Source: JAJCYE01 sp036260105 (GTDB lineage: Bacteria > Actinomycetota > CADDZG01 > JAHWKV01). From it: 19,908 nucleotides of DNA. The position numbers and the translations under genes are program-made. The stretch covers positions 1-19,908 of the forward strand of contig DATAAN010000208.1 in assembly GCA_036260105.1 (NCBI GenBank), read 5' to 3'. Each line of letters opens with the position of its first letter. The stretch's first letter is position 1. Shown here piece by piece: positions 1 to 7,578 of this stretch. The notes below the pieces were generated by a model. It worked only from the letters and a program-made list of their open reading frames with translations. It was not told the DNA's origin and made no database searches.

Positions 1-401
1 CGCTGAGCGAGCTCGGTCCCTGCCCGCAGGACCTCGCCGACTTCGTAGCCGGCCTGCTGGCCGACCCGGCCACCCTGGGCGCCACGGCGAGGATCATGCC
101 GCCTCCCGAACGAGGCGCGGAACCGCCGGCGCCGCCGGCTCCTCCGCCGGTTGTGGTCGAGCCGCAGGAGGCGGTGACTCTGCCGTCACCCGTGATCCTT
201 GCTGCCTCGCCCGATCCTCGGCCCCGCGCCGCCGCGCAGGCGCCCGCCGCTCGGTACGAAGGCCTGCGCGTAGCGTTGCTGATGGTCCCGGTGCCCATGC
301 TGCTTTGCGGGGCAGGCTGGTGGTACGTTCGGGCGCAGGGCCCCGGCACCCTGGCGTGGCCGGCCGCCCACCTCAAGGGCCGGAGCCGCCGGCAAAGCTA
401 A
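1..401 (+). CDS. C-terminal end of an unrecognised, Pro/Ala-rich membrane-anchored protein (5' partial)
   Basis: The reading frame is open from base 3 to the TAA at 399-401, giving 132 visible residues, so this is the end of a gene that starts outside the window. The fragment begins with a short helical-looking stretch (LADFVAGLLADP), continues as a long Pro/Ala-rich and probably disordered segment, and then has one hydrophobic segment at about fragment residues 87-109 (LLMVPVPMLLCGAGWWYV). It ends in a basic tail, KGRSRRQS. The layout of a cytoplasmic domain, disordered linker, single membrane helix and short basic end is seen in some actinobacterial Ser/Thr kinases and regulators, but no catalytic motif is visible and I do not assign a family. 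It stops 11 nt before glmM, so the two may be co-transcribed. Confidence 0.55.
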   Translation, partial: LSELGPCPQDLADFVAGLLADPATLGATARIMPPPERGAEPPAPPAPPPVVVEPQEAVTLPSPVILAASPDPRPRAAAQAPAARYEGLRVALLMVPVPMLLCGAGWWYVRAQGPGTLAWPAAHLKGRSRRQS

Positions 402-412
402 GATCGGAGCCG

Positions 413-1735
413 ATGGGCAGACTCTTCGGCACCGACGGCGTCCGTGGCGCCGCAAACACCCAATTGACGGCCGATCTGGCGCTCCAGCTCGGCCGGGCAG
501 CCGCTCGCGAGCTGGCGGCGCACGATCATGCGCCGCGGATAGTTCTCGCCCGCGACACCAGGGCGTCGGGGCCCATGATCCAGTCGGCGCTCGCCGCCGG
601 GATGATGTCCGCCGGCGCCCATGTCATCGATGCCGGCGTGCTCCCCACGCCGGCGGTCGCCTTCCTCGTCACCCATCTCGAGGCCTCTGCCGGAGCCGTC
701 ATATCCGCGTCACACAACCCGTACTCGGACAACGGCATCAAGTTCTTCGCCGGAAACGGGTTCAAGCTCTCGGACGACCAGGAGGCCCGTATCGAGGATC
801 TGGTGGCCACCCCCTTCCCCGGGGCGCCGGTCGGGATGTCCGAGCCGCTGGACGGCGCCGAGGGCCTCTACGTCGAACACGCACTCGCGGCGCTGGAGGG
901 TTCGAGCCTGAACGGCATGAGCGTCGTCCTCGACTGCGCCCACGGGGCGGCCTACCGAACCAGTCCGCAAGCTTTCCGGCGGGCCGGGGCGGAGCTCACG
1001 GTCATCAACGCCGAGCCGGACGGAACGAACATAAACGCCGATTGTGGCTCCCAGCACCTCGACGGCCTGGTGGCCAGGGTGCGCGAGTCGGGTGCGTCGC
1101 TCGGCCTGGCGCACGACGGAGACGCCGACCGGGTGATCGCGGTCGACGAGCAGGGCCACGTGGTCGACGGCGACGGCCTGATCGCGGCGCTCGCTATCTC
1201 GCTCAAGCAGGAAGGCGGGCTGACCGGCAACCTGGTGGTCTCCACCGTCATGGCGAATCTCGGCTTTCGGCGGGCGATGGCCTCGGCCGGCATCGAGCTG
1301 GTCGAGACGCCCGTCGGCGACCGCTACGTGCTGGAGAAGATGAGGGAGACCGGCGCGTCCATCGGGGGTGAGCAGTCCGGCCACGTCATCTTCTCCCGGT
1401 TCGCCACCACCGGAGACGGCCTGATCACCGCCTTGCGGCTCGCCCGGTTGATGGCTGTGTCGGGCCGCAAGCTCTCCGACCTGGCGGCGGTTGTAGAGAA
1501 GTTCCCTCAGGTGCTCTTGAATGTCATGGTTGACGACCCGCGCGCGGCAGGGTCCTCTCCGGTTCTCCAGCAGGCGGTGGAGGAGGCCAAGGCGAAGCTG
1601 GGCGAGGGGGGTCGTGTGCTCGTCCGCCCGTCGGGAACGGAGCCGCTGGTGCGGGTGATGGTCGAGGCGGAGACGATGCAGGCTGCCATCGCCGAAGCCG
1701 AGCGTCTTGCTGCCCTGATCCGGCAGGAGTTTTGA
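413..1735 (+). CDS. glmM: Phosphoglucosamine mutase GlmM
   Basis: GlmM converts glucosamine-6-phosphate to glucosamine-1-phosphate in the cytoplasm, on the way to UDP-GlcNAc for peptidoglycan. The 440-residue length is normal for the family. The N-terminus MGRLFGTDGVRG is the family signature. The phosphoserine loop ISASHNP (97-103, phospho-Ser100), the metal loop DGDADR (235-240), the sugar-binding GEQSGH (319-324) and the C-terminal phosphate-binding RPSGTEPLVRVM (405-416) are all intact. The frame stays open upstream to a possible start at 305, but family homology begins exactly at the ATG at 413. A GGAG at 406-409 precedes it, though only 3 nt away. All four functional loops of the alpha-D-phosphohexomutase fold are present, so the assignment is firm. 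Confidence 0.96.
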   Translation: MGRLFGTDGVRGAANTQLTADLALQLGRAAARELAAHDHAPRIVLARDTRASGPMIQSALAAGMMSAGAHVIDAGVLPTPAVAFLVTHLEASAGAVISASHNPYSDNGIKFFAGNGFKLSDDQEARIEDLVATPFPGAPVGMSEPLDGAEGLYVEHALAALEGSSLNGMSVVLDCAHGAAYRTSPQAFRRAGAELTVINAEPDGTNINADCGSQHLDGLVARVRESGASLGLAHDGDADRVIAVDEQGHVVDGDGLIAALAISLKQEGGLTGNLVVSTVMANLGFRRAMASAGIELVETPVGDRYVLEKMRETGASIGGEQSGHVIFSRFATTGDGLITALRLARLMAVSGRKLSDLAAVVEKFPQVLLNVMVDDPRAAGSSPVLQQAVEEAKAKLGEGGRVLVRPSGTEPLVRVMVEAETMQAAIAEAERLAALIRQEF

Positions 1736-1846
1736 AGCCGAACGACCTGGCACTCCCTGGGCGCGACTGTCAGAGCGGTTGCGGGTCCCCGGGGACGCTT
1801 GTAAACTTCGAGGTCCGGTATTAAGCCACAGTAACCGGTAATCCCC

Positions 1847-1875
1847 GGTCTCAGAGACATCGTTCTCTGGGGACC
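1847..1875 (+). promoter_or_regulatory. Leader stem-loop just upstream of the STAS gene
   Basis: The arm GGTCTCAGAGA (1847-1857) pairs with TCTCT (1864-1868) plus GGGACC (1870-1875), giving about 11 base pairs with one bulged G and a 6-nt loop. It ends 5 nt before the AAGGGG ribosome-binding site of the downstream gene. There is no U-run, so it is not an ordinary intrinsic terminator. A second weaker pairing, CCGGT-a-TTA with TAACCGG (1815-1838), lies just upstream. Any regulatory role is inference. Confidence 0.35.
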
Positions 1876-1892
1876 TCAGTGAAGGGGAAAAC

Positions 1893-2255
1893 GTGGCGCT
1901 CGTCGTACCCAACCCGTCCTGTTGCGGTTCTCTGTCTGTGGAAATCGTTCGTACTTCCAGCCCCACCACCCTGCACCTCCGGGGTGAGCTGGACCTGGGT
2001 TCGGCGCAAGTCGTCGGCGAGGTGCTGATGCAGACGGAGCTCGAGGAGACGACCCCCCTGGTCGTGGACCTCTCCGAGGTGACGTTCATGGACTGCTCCG
2101 GCCTGTCGGTCCTTCTCGGCGCCTTCAACCGGGCGTGCAGGGACGACCGGGAGCTGTTCATCACCAACGCTCGGCCCCAGGTCAGACGGATCTTCGCTTT
2201 GACCGGCTGCAAGTACCTGCTGGCGGACCCCGCGCGGGAGACACTCAAGGCCTGA
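1893..2255 (+). CDS. STAS-domain anti-sigma factor antagonist (SpoIIAA/RsbV type)
   Basis: This 120-residue protein is a single STAS domain. Proteins of this family bind a serine kinase/anti-sigma factor and release its sigma factor when a conserved serine is dephosphorylated. Visible features are the first core strand and helix (LHLRGELDLGSAQVV, 27-41), the strand LVVDLSEVTFMD (56-67), and the phosphorylation loop D67-C68-S69-G70-L71, with Ser69 the expected phosphorylated residue. The GTG start at 1893 is supported by AAGGGG at 1882-1887, spaced 5 nt. No anti-sigma kinase, phosphatase or sigma factor gene lies nearby, so the partner must be elsewhere. It sits between glmM and nnr with a 157-nt leader holding a stem-loop. 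The specific sigma factor controlled cannot be read from sequence. Confidence 0.88.
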   Translation: MALVVPNPSCCGSLSVEIVRTSSPTTLHLRGELDLGSAQVVGEVLMQTELEETTPLVVDLSEVTFMDCSGLSVLLGAFNRACRDDRELFITNARPQVRRIFALTGCKYLLADPARETLKA

Positions 2256-2265
2256 CCGCCCTCCC

Positions 2266-2271
2266 TACAAT
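2266..2271 (+). promoter_or_regulatory. -10 box of a probable leaderless nnr transcript
   Basis: TACAAT matches the TATAAT consensus at five of six positions. It is followed by exactly six bases and then the GTG start of nnr, placing the expected transcription start on the start codon itself. No convincing -35 hexamer is seen. The only purine-rich sequence before the GTG directly abuts it, so a Shine-Dalgarno mechanism is unlikely. Confidence 0.45.
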
Positions 2272-2277
2272 GGGCGG

Positions 2278-3804
2278 GTGCAAATCGTCCTGACTCCCGG
2301 CCAGATGGCCGCGGCAGACAAAGAGGCTGCCGAATCGGGCATCCCCAGCTTCCAGCTCATGCAGAGTGCCGGCCGGGCGGTCGGCCGCCTTGCCGCCGCG
2401 ATGATGGGTGGAACCTACGGCCGGCGGGTCACCCTCGTCTGCGGCAAAGGCAACAACGGCGGTGACGGCTGCGTGGCCGCCTCCTACCTGGCCCGCCGGG
2501 GCGCCTTCTGCACCGTCATCCTGCTGGCCGACCCGGCTGCGCTGAAGGGGGACGCCCTGGAGGCGTACCGGCAGCTGGCCGGCTCACCGGTTCATCTTGT
2601 GCGCTACTCACCGGGCCGGCTCGCGCACGAGCTTCCCCGGTCTCATCTGGTGCTGGACGCCATGGTGGGAACGGGGTTCGCCGGGTCCCTGAGGGGGCCC
2701 ATGGCAGAAGCGGCGGGGGCAATCAACGCCGCTTCGGTCCCCGTTCTGGCCGTCGACATACCGTCCGGCGTCAACGGCGAGACCGGACAGGTGGAGGGCG
2801 AGGCGGTCCGGGCTTCCCGCACCGTGACGCTGGCGGCGCTCAAGACGGGGCTTTTGCTGCAGCCGGGGGCGTCGTACGCCGGCGATGTCGAGGTTGTCGA
2901 CATCGGCATCCCGCAGAAGCTTCTCAGGGACGGGATCTCCATGGCGGAAAGCTCGGATCTGAGAGGCCTCGTTCCGCCCCGGCCGGCCACTGCCCACAAG
3001 CGCAGCGTCGGCAAGGTGCTGGTAGTCGCAGGGTCGGTCTCCATGGCAGGTGCGGTGGCGCTGACCGCCAGCGCCGCGCTACACGCCGGAGCCGGGTTGG
3101 TCCGCATGGCGGTTCCGAAGGTGATCCGGCCGTCGGTCGGCCCGCTGGTCATAGAGGCGCTCACTGCCGGCATGCCCGACACTCCGAAAGGTGCCTTCAG
3201 CCTGGAGGCGGTTCCCCAGGTGGTCGACCTTGCGGCCCAGATGCAGGTGGTTGCGCTCGGGCCCGGCATCGGCAAGGACGACGAGACGTTGAAGTTCGTG
3301 CAGGAGATCCTCTCGCAGGTCGACCGCCCGGTGGTATTGGACGCCGACGCCCTCTCCGCCTTCCAGGACAACCCCGAGGGCCTTCGCTCCCGGCTGGCGC
3401 CGACGATACTGACCCCGCACTCGGGAGAGCTCGGCAGGCTCATCGGCCGTTCGCCGAAGGACATCGACGCCGACCGCATTGCCGCCGCACGACAGACCGC
3501 CGAGCGAACGCAGGCCGTCGTGCTGCTGAAGGGCTTTCGGACGGTGGTGGCCGCCCCCGACGGGCGTGTCGTGGTGGTGAACGCAGGCGGGCCGGTCCTC
3601 GCTACCGGCGGGAGCGGTGACGTCCTGACGGGCGTCATCGCCGCCCTCGTTCCGCTGCTCGACCCCTTCGACGCCGCGTGGGCCGGCTCGTGCCTGCACG
3701 GGCTGGCGGGCGAGATGCTGGCGCGTGAGCGGGGAGACCGCGGCGTAGTGGCCGGCGACCTGCTCAAGGCGCTGCCGCTGGCCCTGCGGCAGGCGACGGC
3801 ATGA
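2278..3804 (+). CDS. nnr: Bifunctional NAD(P)HX epimerase / ADP-dependent NAD(P)HX dehydratase
   Basis: This metabolite-repair enzyme reconverts hydrated NADH and NADPH. The N-terminal YjeF_N domain epimerises R-NAD(P)HX and the C-terminal ribokinase-like domain dehydrates the S form using ADP. The 508-residue length fits the fused bacterial form. The N-domain shows GKGNNGGDG (56-64), DAMVGTG (127-133) and VDIPSGVNGETG (159-170). The C-domain starts near residue 240 and shows ALGPGIG (326-332), VLDADAL (353-359), TPHSGE (379-384) and the anion-hole motif GSGDVL (445-450). Both active halves therefore look complete. The start is GTG at 2278, 22 nt after the STAS gene. The stop overlaps the start of alr by 4 nt (ATGA), a standard sign of translational coupling. 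Confidence 0.95.
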   Translation: MQIVLTPGQMAAADKEAAESGIPSFQLMQSAGRAVGRLAAAMMGGTYGRRVTLVCGKGNNGGDGCVAASYLARRGAFCTVILLADPAALKGDALEAYRQLAGSPVHLVRYSPGRLAHELPRSHLVLDAMVGTGFAGSLRGPMAEAAGAINAASVPVLAVDIPSGVNGETGQVEGEAVRASRTVTLAALKTGLLLQPGASYAGDVEVVDIGIPQKLLRDGISMAESSDLRGLVPPRPATAHKRSVGKVLVVAGSVSMAGAVALTASAALHAGAGLVRMAVPKVIRPSVGPLVIEALTAGMPDTPKGAFSLEAVPQVVDLAAQMQVVALGPGIGKDDETLKFVQEILSQVDRPVVLDADALSAFQDNPEGLRSRLAPTILTPHSGELGRLIGRSPKDIDADRIAAARQTAERTQAVVLLKGFRTVVAAPDGRVVVVNAGGPVLATGGSGDVLTGVIAALVPLLDPFDAAWAGSCLHGLAGEMLARERGDRGVVAGDLLKALPLALRQATA

Positions 3805-4931
3805 ATTCCGGCGTCGACACGAACGCCCTGGCTCTGTGGGCCGAGGTCGACCTCGGCTGCATCCGCCGGAACGTCTCCAGGATCAAAGGCCTGCTCCGGC
3901 CCGGCACCCTGCTCCTGGCCGTCGTGAAGGCGAACGCCTACGGCCACGGGGAGGTGGAGGCTGCCGGGGCGGCCATCGACGGAGGCGCCGACTGGCTCGG
4001 CGTCGCCCGGGTGGAGGAGGGAACGGCGCTTCGCCGGGCCGGCATCGACCGGCCGATCCTGCTGCTCGCGCAACCTCCGCTCAGCGCGCTTGCGGCCGCC
4101 GCAGAGTACGGCCTCACGCCGACGATCTACACCGAAGAGGCGGCCCGGGCCTGGGCCGCCCAGGCGGGCGGGGGGCGGCGCCTGCGCTGCCACCTCAAGG
4201 TGGACACCGGCATGCACCGCTACGGCGTGGCTTACGACCGGGCAGAGAAGTTCCTTGACCTTCTACGCTCTCTGGACGGAGTGGAGGTCGAGGGCATCTG
4301 GACCCACTTCGCGGTGGCCGAGGACGTTGCGAACTCTTTCACCTCCCAGCAGCACAAGCTGTTCGTCGAGCTGCTGGAGGCGCTCGGAGATAAGACCGCC
4401 GGCCTGCTTCGCCACATGTCGAACTCCGCCGGGTCCCTCACCTTTCCGGAGGCGCACCTGGATCTCGTGCGCACCGGCATCGCCACCTACGGGATCCACC
4501 CCTCGCCCGCCCTGGCGCCGGTCCTGCCGCTCGAGCCGGCGATGAGCCTCAAGTCCCGGGTGGGGCTGTTGAAGCGCCTGCCGGCGGGGGAGTCCATCTC
4601 TTACGGGCAGCGCTACACGCTCAGCCGGGAGGGCACGGTGGCCACGATCCCGTGCGGGTACGCCGACGGACTGCGCCGCTCGCTGACGAACACCGGAGAG
4701 GTGCTGATCCGGGGCAGGAGGTACCGAATCTCCGGAACCATCACGATGGACCACTTCCTCGTCGACGCCGGTGACGACCCCATCGAGGCCGGTGACGAGG
4801 TCGTCATCCTCGGCCGCCAGGGCGAGGACCAGATCACGGCTCAGGAGATGGCGGACAAGCTCGGCACCATTCCGTACGAGGTGGTCTGCGGAATCAGCGC
4901 CCGCGTCCGGCGGGTCTACCTCAACCGCTGA
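3801..4931 (+). CDS. alr: Alanine racemase
   Basis: Alr is the PLP enzyme that interconverts L- and D-alanine and supplies D-Ala for peptidoglycan. The 376-residue length is typical. The PLP-binding lysine is K43 in AVVKANAYGHG, the substrate/cofactor arginine lies in KVDTGMHRYG (133-142), and the second catalytic base is Y268 in SISYGQRY. The C-terminal beta-domain carries CGYADG (285-290) and SGTITMDHFLVD (311-322). The ATG at 3801 overlaps the nnr stop codon, as in many actinobacterial nnr-alr pairs, so the two are very probably made from one mRNA. Catalytic residues on both domains are intact and nothing suggests degeneration. Confidence 0.96.
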   Translation: MNSGVDTNALALWAEVDLGCIRRNVSRIKGLLRPGTLLLAVVKANAYGHGEVEAAGAAIDGGADWLGVARVEEGTALRRAGIDRPILLLAQPPLSALAAAAEYGLTPTIYTEEAARAWAAQAGGGRRLRCHLKVDTGMHRYGVAYDRAEKFLDLLRSLDGVEVEGIWTHFAVAEDVANSFTSQQHKLFVELLEALGDKTAGLLRHMSNSAGSLTFPEAHLDLVRTGIATYGIHPSPALAPVLPLEPAMSLKSRVGLLKRLPAGESISYGQRYTLSREGTVATIPCGYADGLRRSLTNTGEVLIRGRRYRISGTITMDHFLVDAGDDPIEAGDEVVILGRQGEDQITAQEMADKLGTIPYEVVCGISARVRRVYLNR

Positions 4932-5043
4932 TTTTCCCCGTTTTCCGGCCTCGGTCGGTACGCTCGCGCACTCGGTATCATGATTGAGGGCGGGGACTAG
5001 AGTGTCGCGCCCGGCGCGATCGTTCGGTTGGGGGGAGCAAGTG

Positions 5044-5712
5044 GTGTGGCAGACGCTCGATGAAGCGAGAGTCGAGGCTACCGGCTGCACCCGCTGCCCG
5101 CTGGCGCAGGGCCGGACCCAGGTCGTGTGGCTGGACGGCAACCCCGACTCGGATTTGATGTTCGTCGGAGAGGCGCCCGGGTTCCACGAGGACCGCCTCG
5201 GCAAGCCATTCGTCGGGGCGGCGGGCAAGCTGCTCGATGGCCTCCTGGGGTCAATCGGTCTGGACCGGACAAAGTGTGTGATCTGCAACGTGCTCAAATG
5301 CCGCCCGCCGGGCAACCGCAACCCGGAGCCAAACGAGATAGCTACCTGCAGCCCCTACCTGAGAGCGCAGATCCAGTTCATCAAGCCCACCGTGATCGTG
5401 ACTCTCGGCAACTTCGCCACCCGCTTCATCCTCGAGCGGCAGGTTTCGATCACCCGGGTCAGGGGCCAGGTGCTGCGGGCCTTCGGCGCCAAGGTGATCC
5501 CTACCCTGCACCCGGCCGCCGCTCTCCACTCGGGCGGGGTCGGCTCGCCGCAGTACAAGATGCTCCAGTCCGACTTCCAGCTGATCAAGCGCGAGCTGGC
5601 CAGGTCGGCTGCCCCGCCGGCGCCGGCCCGGCCGGTCGTTGCGGCAGCGCCACCGGCGCCCCCGTCCCCGCCCCTGCCCGAGCCCGTCCTGGAGCAGGGA
5701 TCCCTTTTTTGA
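5044..5712 (+). CDS. udg: Family-4 uracil-DNA glycosylase with [4Fe-4S] cluster
   Basis: The enzyme removes uracil from DNA at the start of base-excision repair. With the GTG start at 5044 (222 residues) the four cluster cysteines fall at C15, C18, C86 and C102, close to known family-4 positions. Motif A is GEAPGFHED (42-50) and the catalytic-region motif is LHPAAAL, with His156. The start is favoured because GGGGGAG at 5031-5037 is 6 nt away; GTG at 5041 and in-frame TTG/GTG codons at 4984 and 5002 are alternatives. After about residue 184 the protein becomes a Pro/Ala-rich linker and ends in EQGSLF, which resembles a beta-clamp-binding peptide. The gene is 17 nt upstream of tsaE. The identity is secure; the clamp motif is inference. 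Confidence 0.93.
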   Translation: MWQTLDEARVEATGCTRCPLAQGRTQVVWLDGNPDSDLMFVGEAPGFHEDRLGKPFVGAAGKLLDGLLGSIGLDRTKCVICNVLKCRPPGNRNPEPNEIATCSPYLRAQIQFIKPTVIVTLGNFATRFILERQVSITRVRGQVLRAFGAKVIPTLHPAAALHSGGVGSPQYKMLQSDFQLIKRELARSAAPPAPARPVVAAAPPAPPSPPLPEPVLEQGSLF

Positions 5713-5729
5713 GACCCGCCTGAGCTGAG

Positions 5730-6311
5730 GTGGCCGCTTCCCCCAAACCGTCGCAACGGCTGGTGGTCCAGACGCGCTCTTCGGACGAGACCCGCCAGCT
5801 CGCGGGCGCCATAGCGCCCCTTCTGGTGCCGGGCGACGTCCTGGTTCTGTCGGGTGACCTGGGCGCCGGCAAGACCACGTTCGTGCAGGGACTGGCCAAA
5901 GGACTGGGGATTGTTGAGCGTGTCACCTCTCCGACGTTCATCCTCATGAAGGAGTATCCCGGCGGCCGCTTCCCGCTCATGCACCTGGACGTCTACCGCC
6001 TGGGGAAGATCCAGGAGGTGATCGACCTGGGGATCGACGAGTACCTGGATCCCTCATACGTGGTGGCTGTGGAGTGGGGCGACCGGGTGGAGCCGCTGCT
6101 GCCCCAGGATCATCTCAACGTCGAGCTGACCCACGACGGCGCCGACAGCCGCACCATCGCCATGACTGCGAAGGGCGGCCACTGGGAGGCGCGCATGGCG
6201 GCGATCCGCGACCTCGCCGGAGGCCTGAAGATGTCCCGCCGGGCCAAGGAGCCCATGCTGGGAGAGGACTTTCAGCCCGGCAGTCCGACCGAAGGCGGGC
6301 ACAACAACTGA
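5730..6311 (+). CDS. tsaE: tRNA t6A biosynthesis ATPase TsaE
   Basis: TsaE is the P-loop ATPase that works with TsaB and TsaD to place threonylcarbamoyl on A37 of ANN-decoding tRNAs. The Walker A loop is GDLGAGKTT (42-50, Lys48), followed by the family motifs SPTF (67-70), HLDVYRL (85-91) and VEWGDRVEPLLP (114-125). At 193 residues it is longer than the usual 150 or so, the extra part being a polar C-terminal tail with a KMSRRAK stretch and a disordered end. The start is taken as GTG at 5730, where GAGG abuts the codon rather than being properly spaced; GTG at 5763 is possible. The stop overlaps the tsaB start (TGATG). Confidence 0.94.
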   Translation: MAASPKPSQRLVVQTRSSDETRQLAGAIAPLLVPGDVLVLSGDLGAGKTTFVQGLAKGLGIVERVTSPTFILMKEYPGGRFPLMHLDVYRLGKIQEVIDLGIDEYLDPSYVVAVEWGDRVEPLLPQDHLNVELTHDGADSRTIAMTAKGGHWEARMAAIRDLAGGLKMSRRAKEPMLGEDFQPGSPTEGGHNN

Positions 6312-7012
6312 TGCTCGTACTCGGCATCGAGACCTCGACCCCCGCGGCATCGGTCACCATCGGCTCCGAGCAGGGCATCATCGGCTCCTGCCTGGTCTCG
6401 CGTGGGGTGAGCCACGGATCGTTCATCCTGCCGGCGGTGGAGTTCCTCATGAAGGAGGCGGACCTCAGCTACCGGAACCTGTCGGCCATCGCAGTGGGGC
6501 TTGGGCCGGGTTTGTTCACCGGCCTGAGAGTCGGCGTAGCGACCGCCAAGACCCTGGCCCAGGCGCTCTCCATTCCGATCATCGGGGTGTCGTCGCTGGA
6601 CCTGCTGGCGTTCGACGTCCGGTACTCCAACAAGATGATCTGCCCGGTGATCGACGCCAAGCGCAAGGAGGTGTTCTTTGCGTTTTACCGCCAGGTGCCC
6701 GGGGGCATAACTCGGGAAAGCAGCTACGTCGTAGGCTCGCCGTCCCGCCTTCTGGCTGAGATCGAGGGAACCAAAGGCGACTTTCTGCTGATCGGCAATG
6801 GAGCGCTGCTCTACCGGGACCAGCTGGACGGGGGCCGCAAGGTGGAGTTCGGGTCCATGGCCAACGCCTTTCCCCGTGCTGCGTCGCTGGTGGAGCTGGC
6901 GCTGCCGAGGCTGTTCCGTGAGGACTACGACCGGGTGTTCGACATCGAGCCGTTCTACATGCGCCGCTCGGACGCTGAGATCAACTGGGACCGGAAGGTG
7001 GCCGGCTCCTGA
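6311..7012 (+). CDS. tsaB: tRNA t6A biosynthesis protein TsaB
   Basis: TsaB is the non-catalytic ASKHA-fold partner that dimerises with TsaD in the t6A synthase. The 233-residue protein begins MLVLGIETSTPAASV, the standard N-terminal strand of the family. It has GLGPGLFTGLRVG (63-75) and the VIDAKRKEVFFAF segment (113-125) found in bacterial TsaB. The frame is open further upstream, but that part is a shadow of tsaE; the real start is the ATG at 6311, which overlaps the tsaE stop by one base. The stop in turn overlaps the rimI start (TGATG at 7010-7014), so tsaE, tsaB and rimI form one coupled translational unit. Confidence 0.95.
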   Translation: MLVLGIETSTPAASVTIGSEQGIIGSCLVSRGVSHGSFILPAVEFLMKEADLSYRNLSAIAVGLGPGLFTGLRVGVATAKTLAQALSIPIIGVSSLDLLAFDVRYSNKMICPVIDAKRKEVFFAFYRQVPGGITRESSYVVGSPSRLLAEIEGTKGDFLLIGNGALLYRDQLDGGRKVEFGSMANAFPRAASLVELALPRLFREDYDRVFDIEPFYMRRSDAEINWDRKVAGS

Positions 7013-7578
7013 TGGCGCTGGCCACCCCGAACCGCAGGATCGACCTCTCCAAGGTCGAGCTGGTCACCATGCGCCGGCGCCACCTGCGCCAGGTGATGAA
7101 GATCGAGGCGCAGGTGTACCCCAGGCCGTGGAGCTCGGCGCTGTTCCTGCAGGAGATCGTCCGCCGGGCGGACCGGGTCTACCTCGTGGCCCGGTACGAC
7201 TCCACGGTGGTCGGCTACGGCGGTCTCATCACCTCGGGGCTGGAGGCGCACATCACAACCATCGCCGTCGACCCGGCGTATCACCGGTCTGGGGTCGGGA
7301 CCATGCTCATGATCGGCCTGTTGGACGCGGCGATCTCCCGCGGAGGCAAGACGCTCTCGCTGGAGGTCCGCCGCTCCAACTTCGCGGCGCAGAGCATGTA
7401 CGAGAAGTTCGGCTTCCGGCCCGTGGGCCTGAGGCCCGGCTACTACGTGGAGACCGGCGAGGACGCCATCGTGATGTGGGTCGACCAGGTCGACACGCCG
7501 GAGTACGCCCAGCTGCTGGACCGCATGCGCCAGCGCCTGGATCGACGTGAAAACCAAGAGGAGGCCGACCGTGGCTAG
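7012..7578 (+). CDS. rimI: RimI-type N-alpha-acetyltransferase (GNAT family)
   Basis: This 188-residue GNAT enzyme is expected to acetylate the N-terminal amine of a protein; in E. coli RimI modifies ribosomal protein S18. The acetyl-CoA loop is VDPAYHRSGVGTMLM (86-100), with the R/H-x-x-G-x-G pattern at 91-96. The family block LEVRRSNFAAQSMYEKFGF (117-135) is followed by the YYVETGEDAIVM segment (144-155). A 25-30 residue charged C-terminal tail beyond the domain overlaps the start of tsaD. Placement between tsaB and tsaD is a common actinobacterial arrangement. The actual substrate cannot be deduced here, so the name reflects family and synteny. Confidence 0.9.
   Translation: MALATPNRRIDLSKVELVTMRRRHLRQVMKIEAQVYPRPWSSALFLQEIVRRADRVYLVARYDSTVVGYGGLITSGLEAHITTIAVDPAYHRSGVGTMLMIGLLDAAISRGGKTLSLEVRRSNFAAQSMYEKFGFRPVGLRPGYYVETGEDAIVMWVDQVDTPEYAQLLDRMRQRLDRRENQEEADRG
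7557..7564 (+). promoter_or_regulatory. Ribosome-binding site that fixes the tsaD start
   Basis: AGAGGAGG, a near-perfect anti-16S match inside the end of rimI, lies 6 nt before the GTG at 7571. The upstream in-frame GTG at 7547 has no such site, so 7571 is the preferred start of tsaD. Confidence 0.75.

Noticed and set aside
1799..1824. Sigma-70 promoter TTGTAA...TATTAA ahead of the STAS gene
   Set aside because: The spacer is only 14 bp, too short for a vegetative promoter, and a SigB-type alternative does not fit either.
710..2248. Long minus-strand frame opposite glmM and the STAS gene
   Set aside because: Arg/Pro/His-rich translation typical of an antisense shadow in GC-rich DNA, and both plus-strand genes are certain.
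2643..4217. Long minus-strand frame opposite nnr and alr
   Set aside because: A shadow frame: nnr and alr are intact on the other strand, and the product has no domain.
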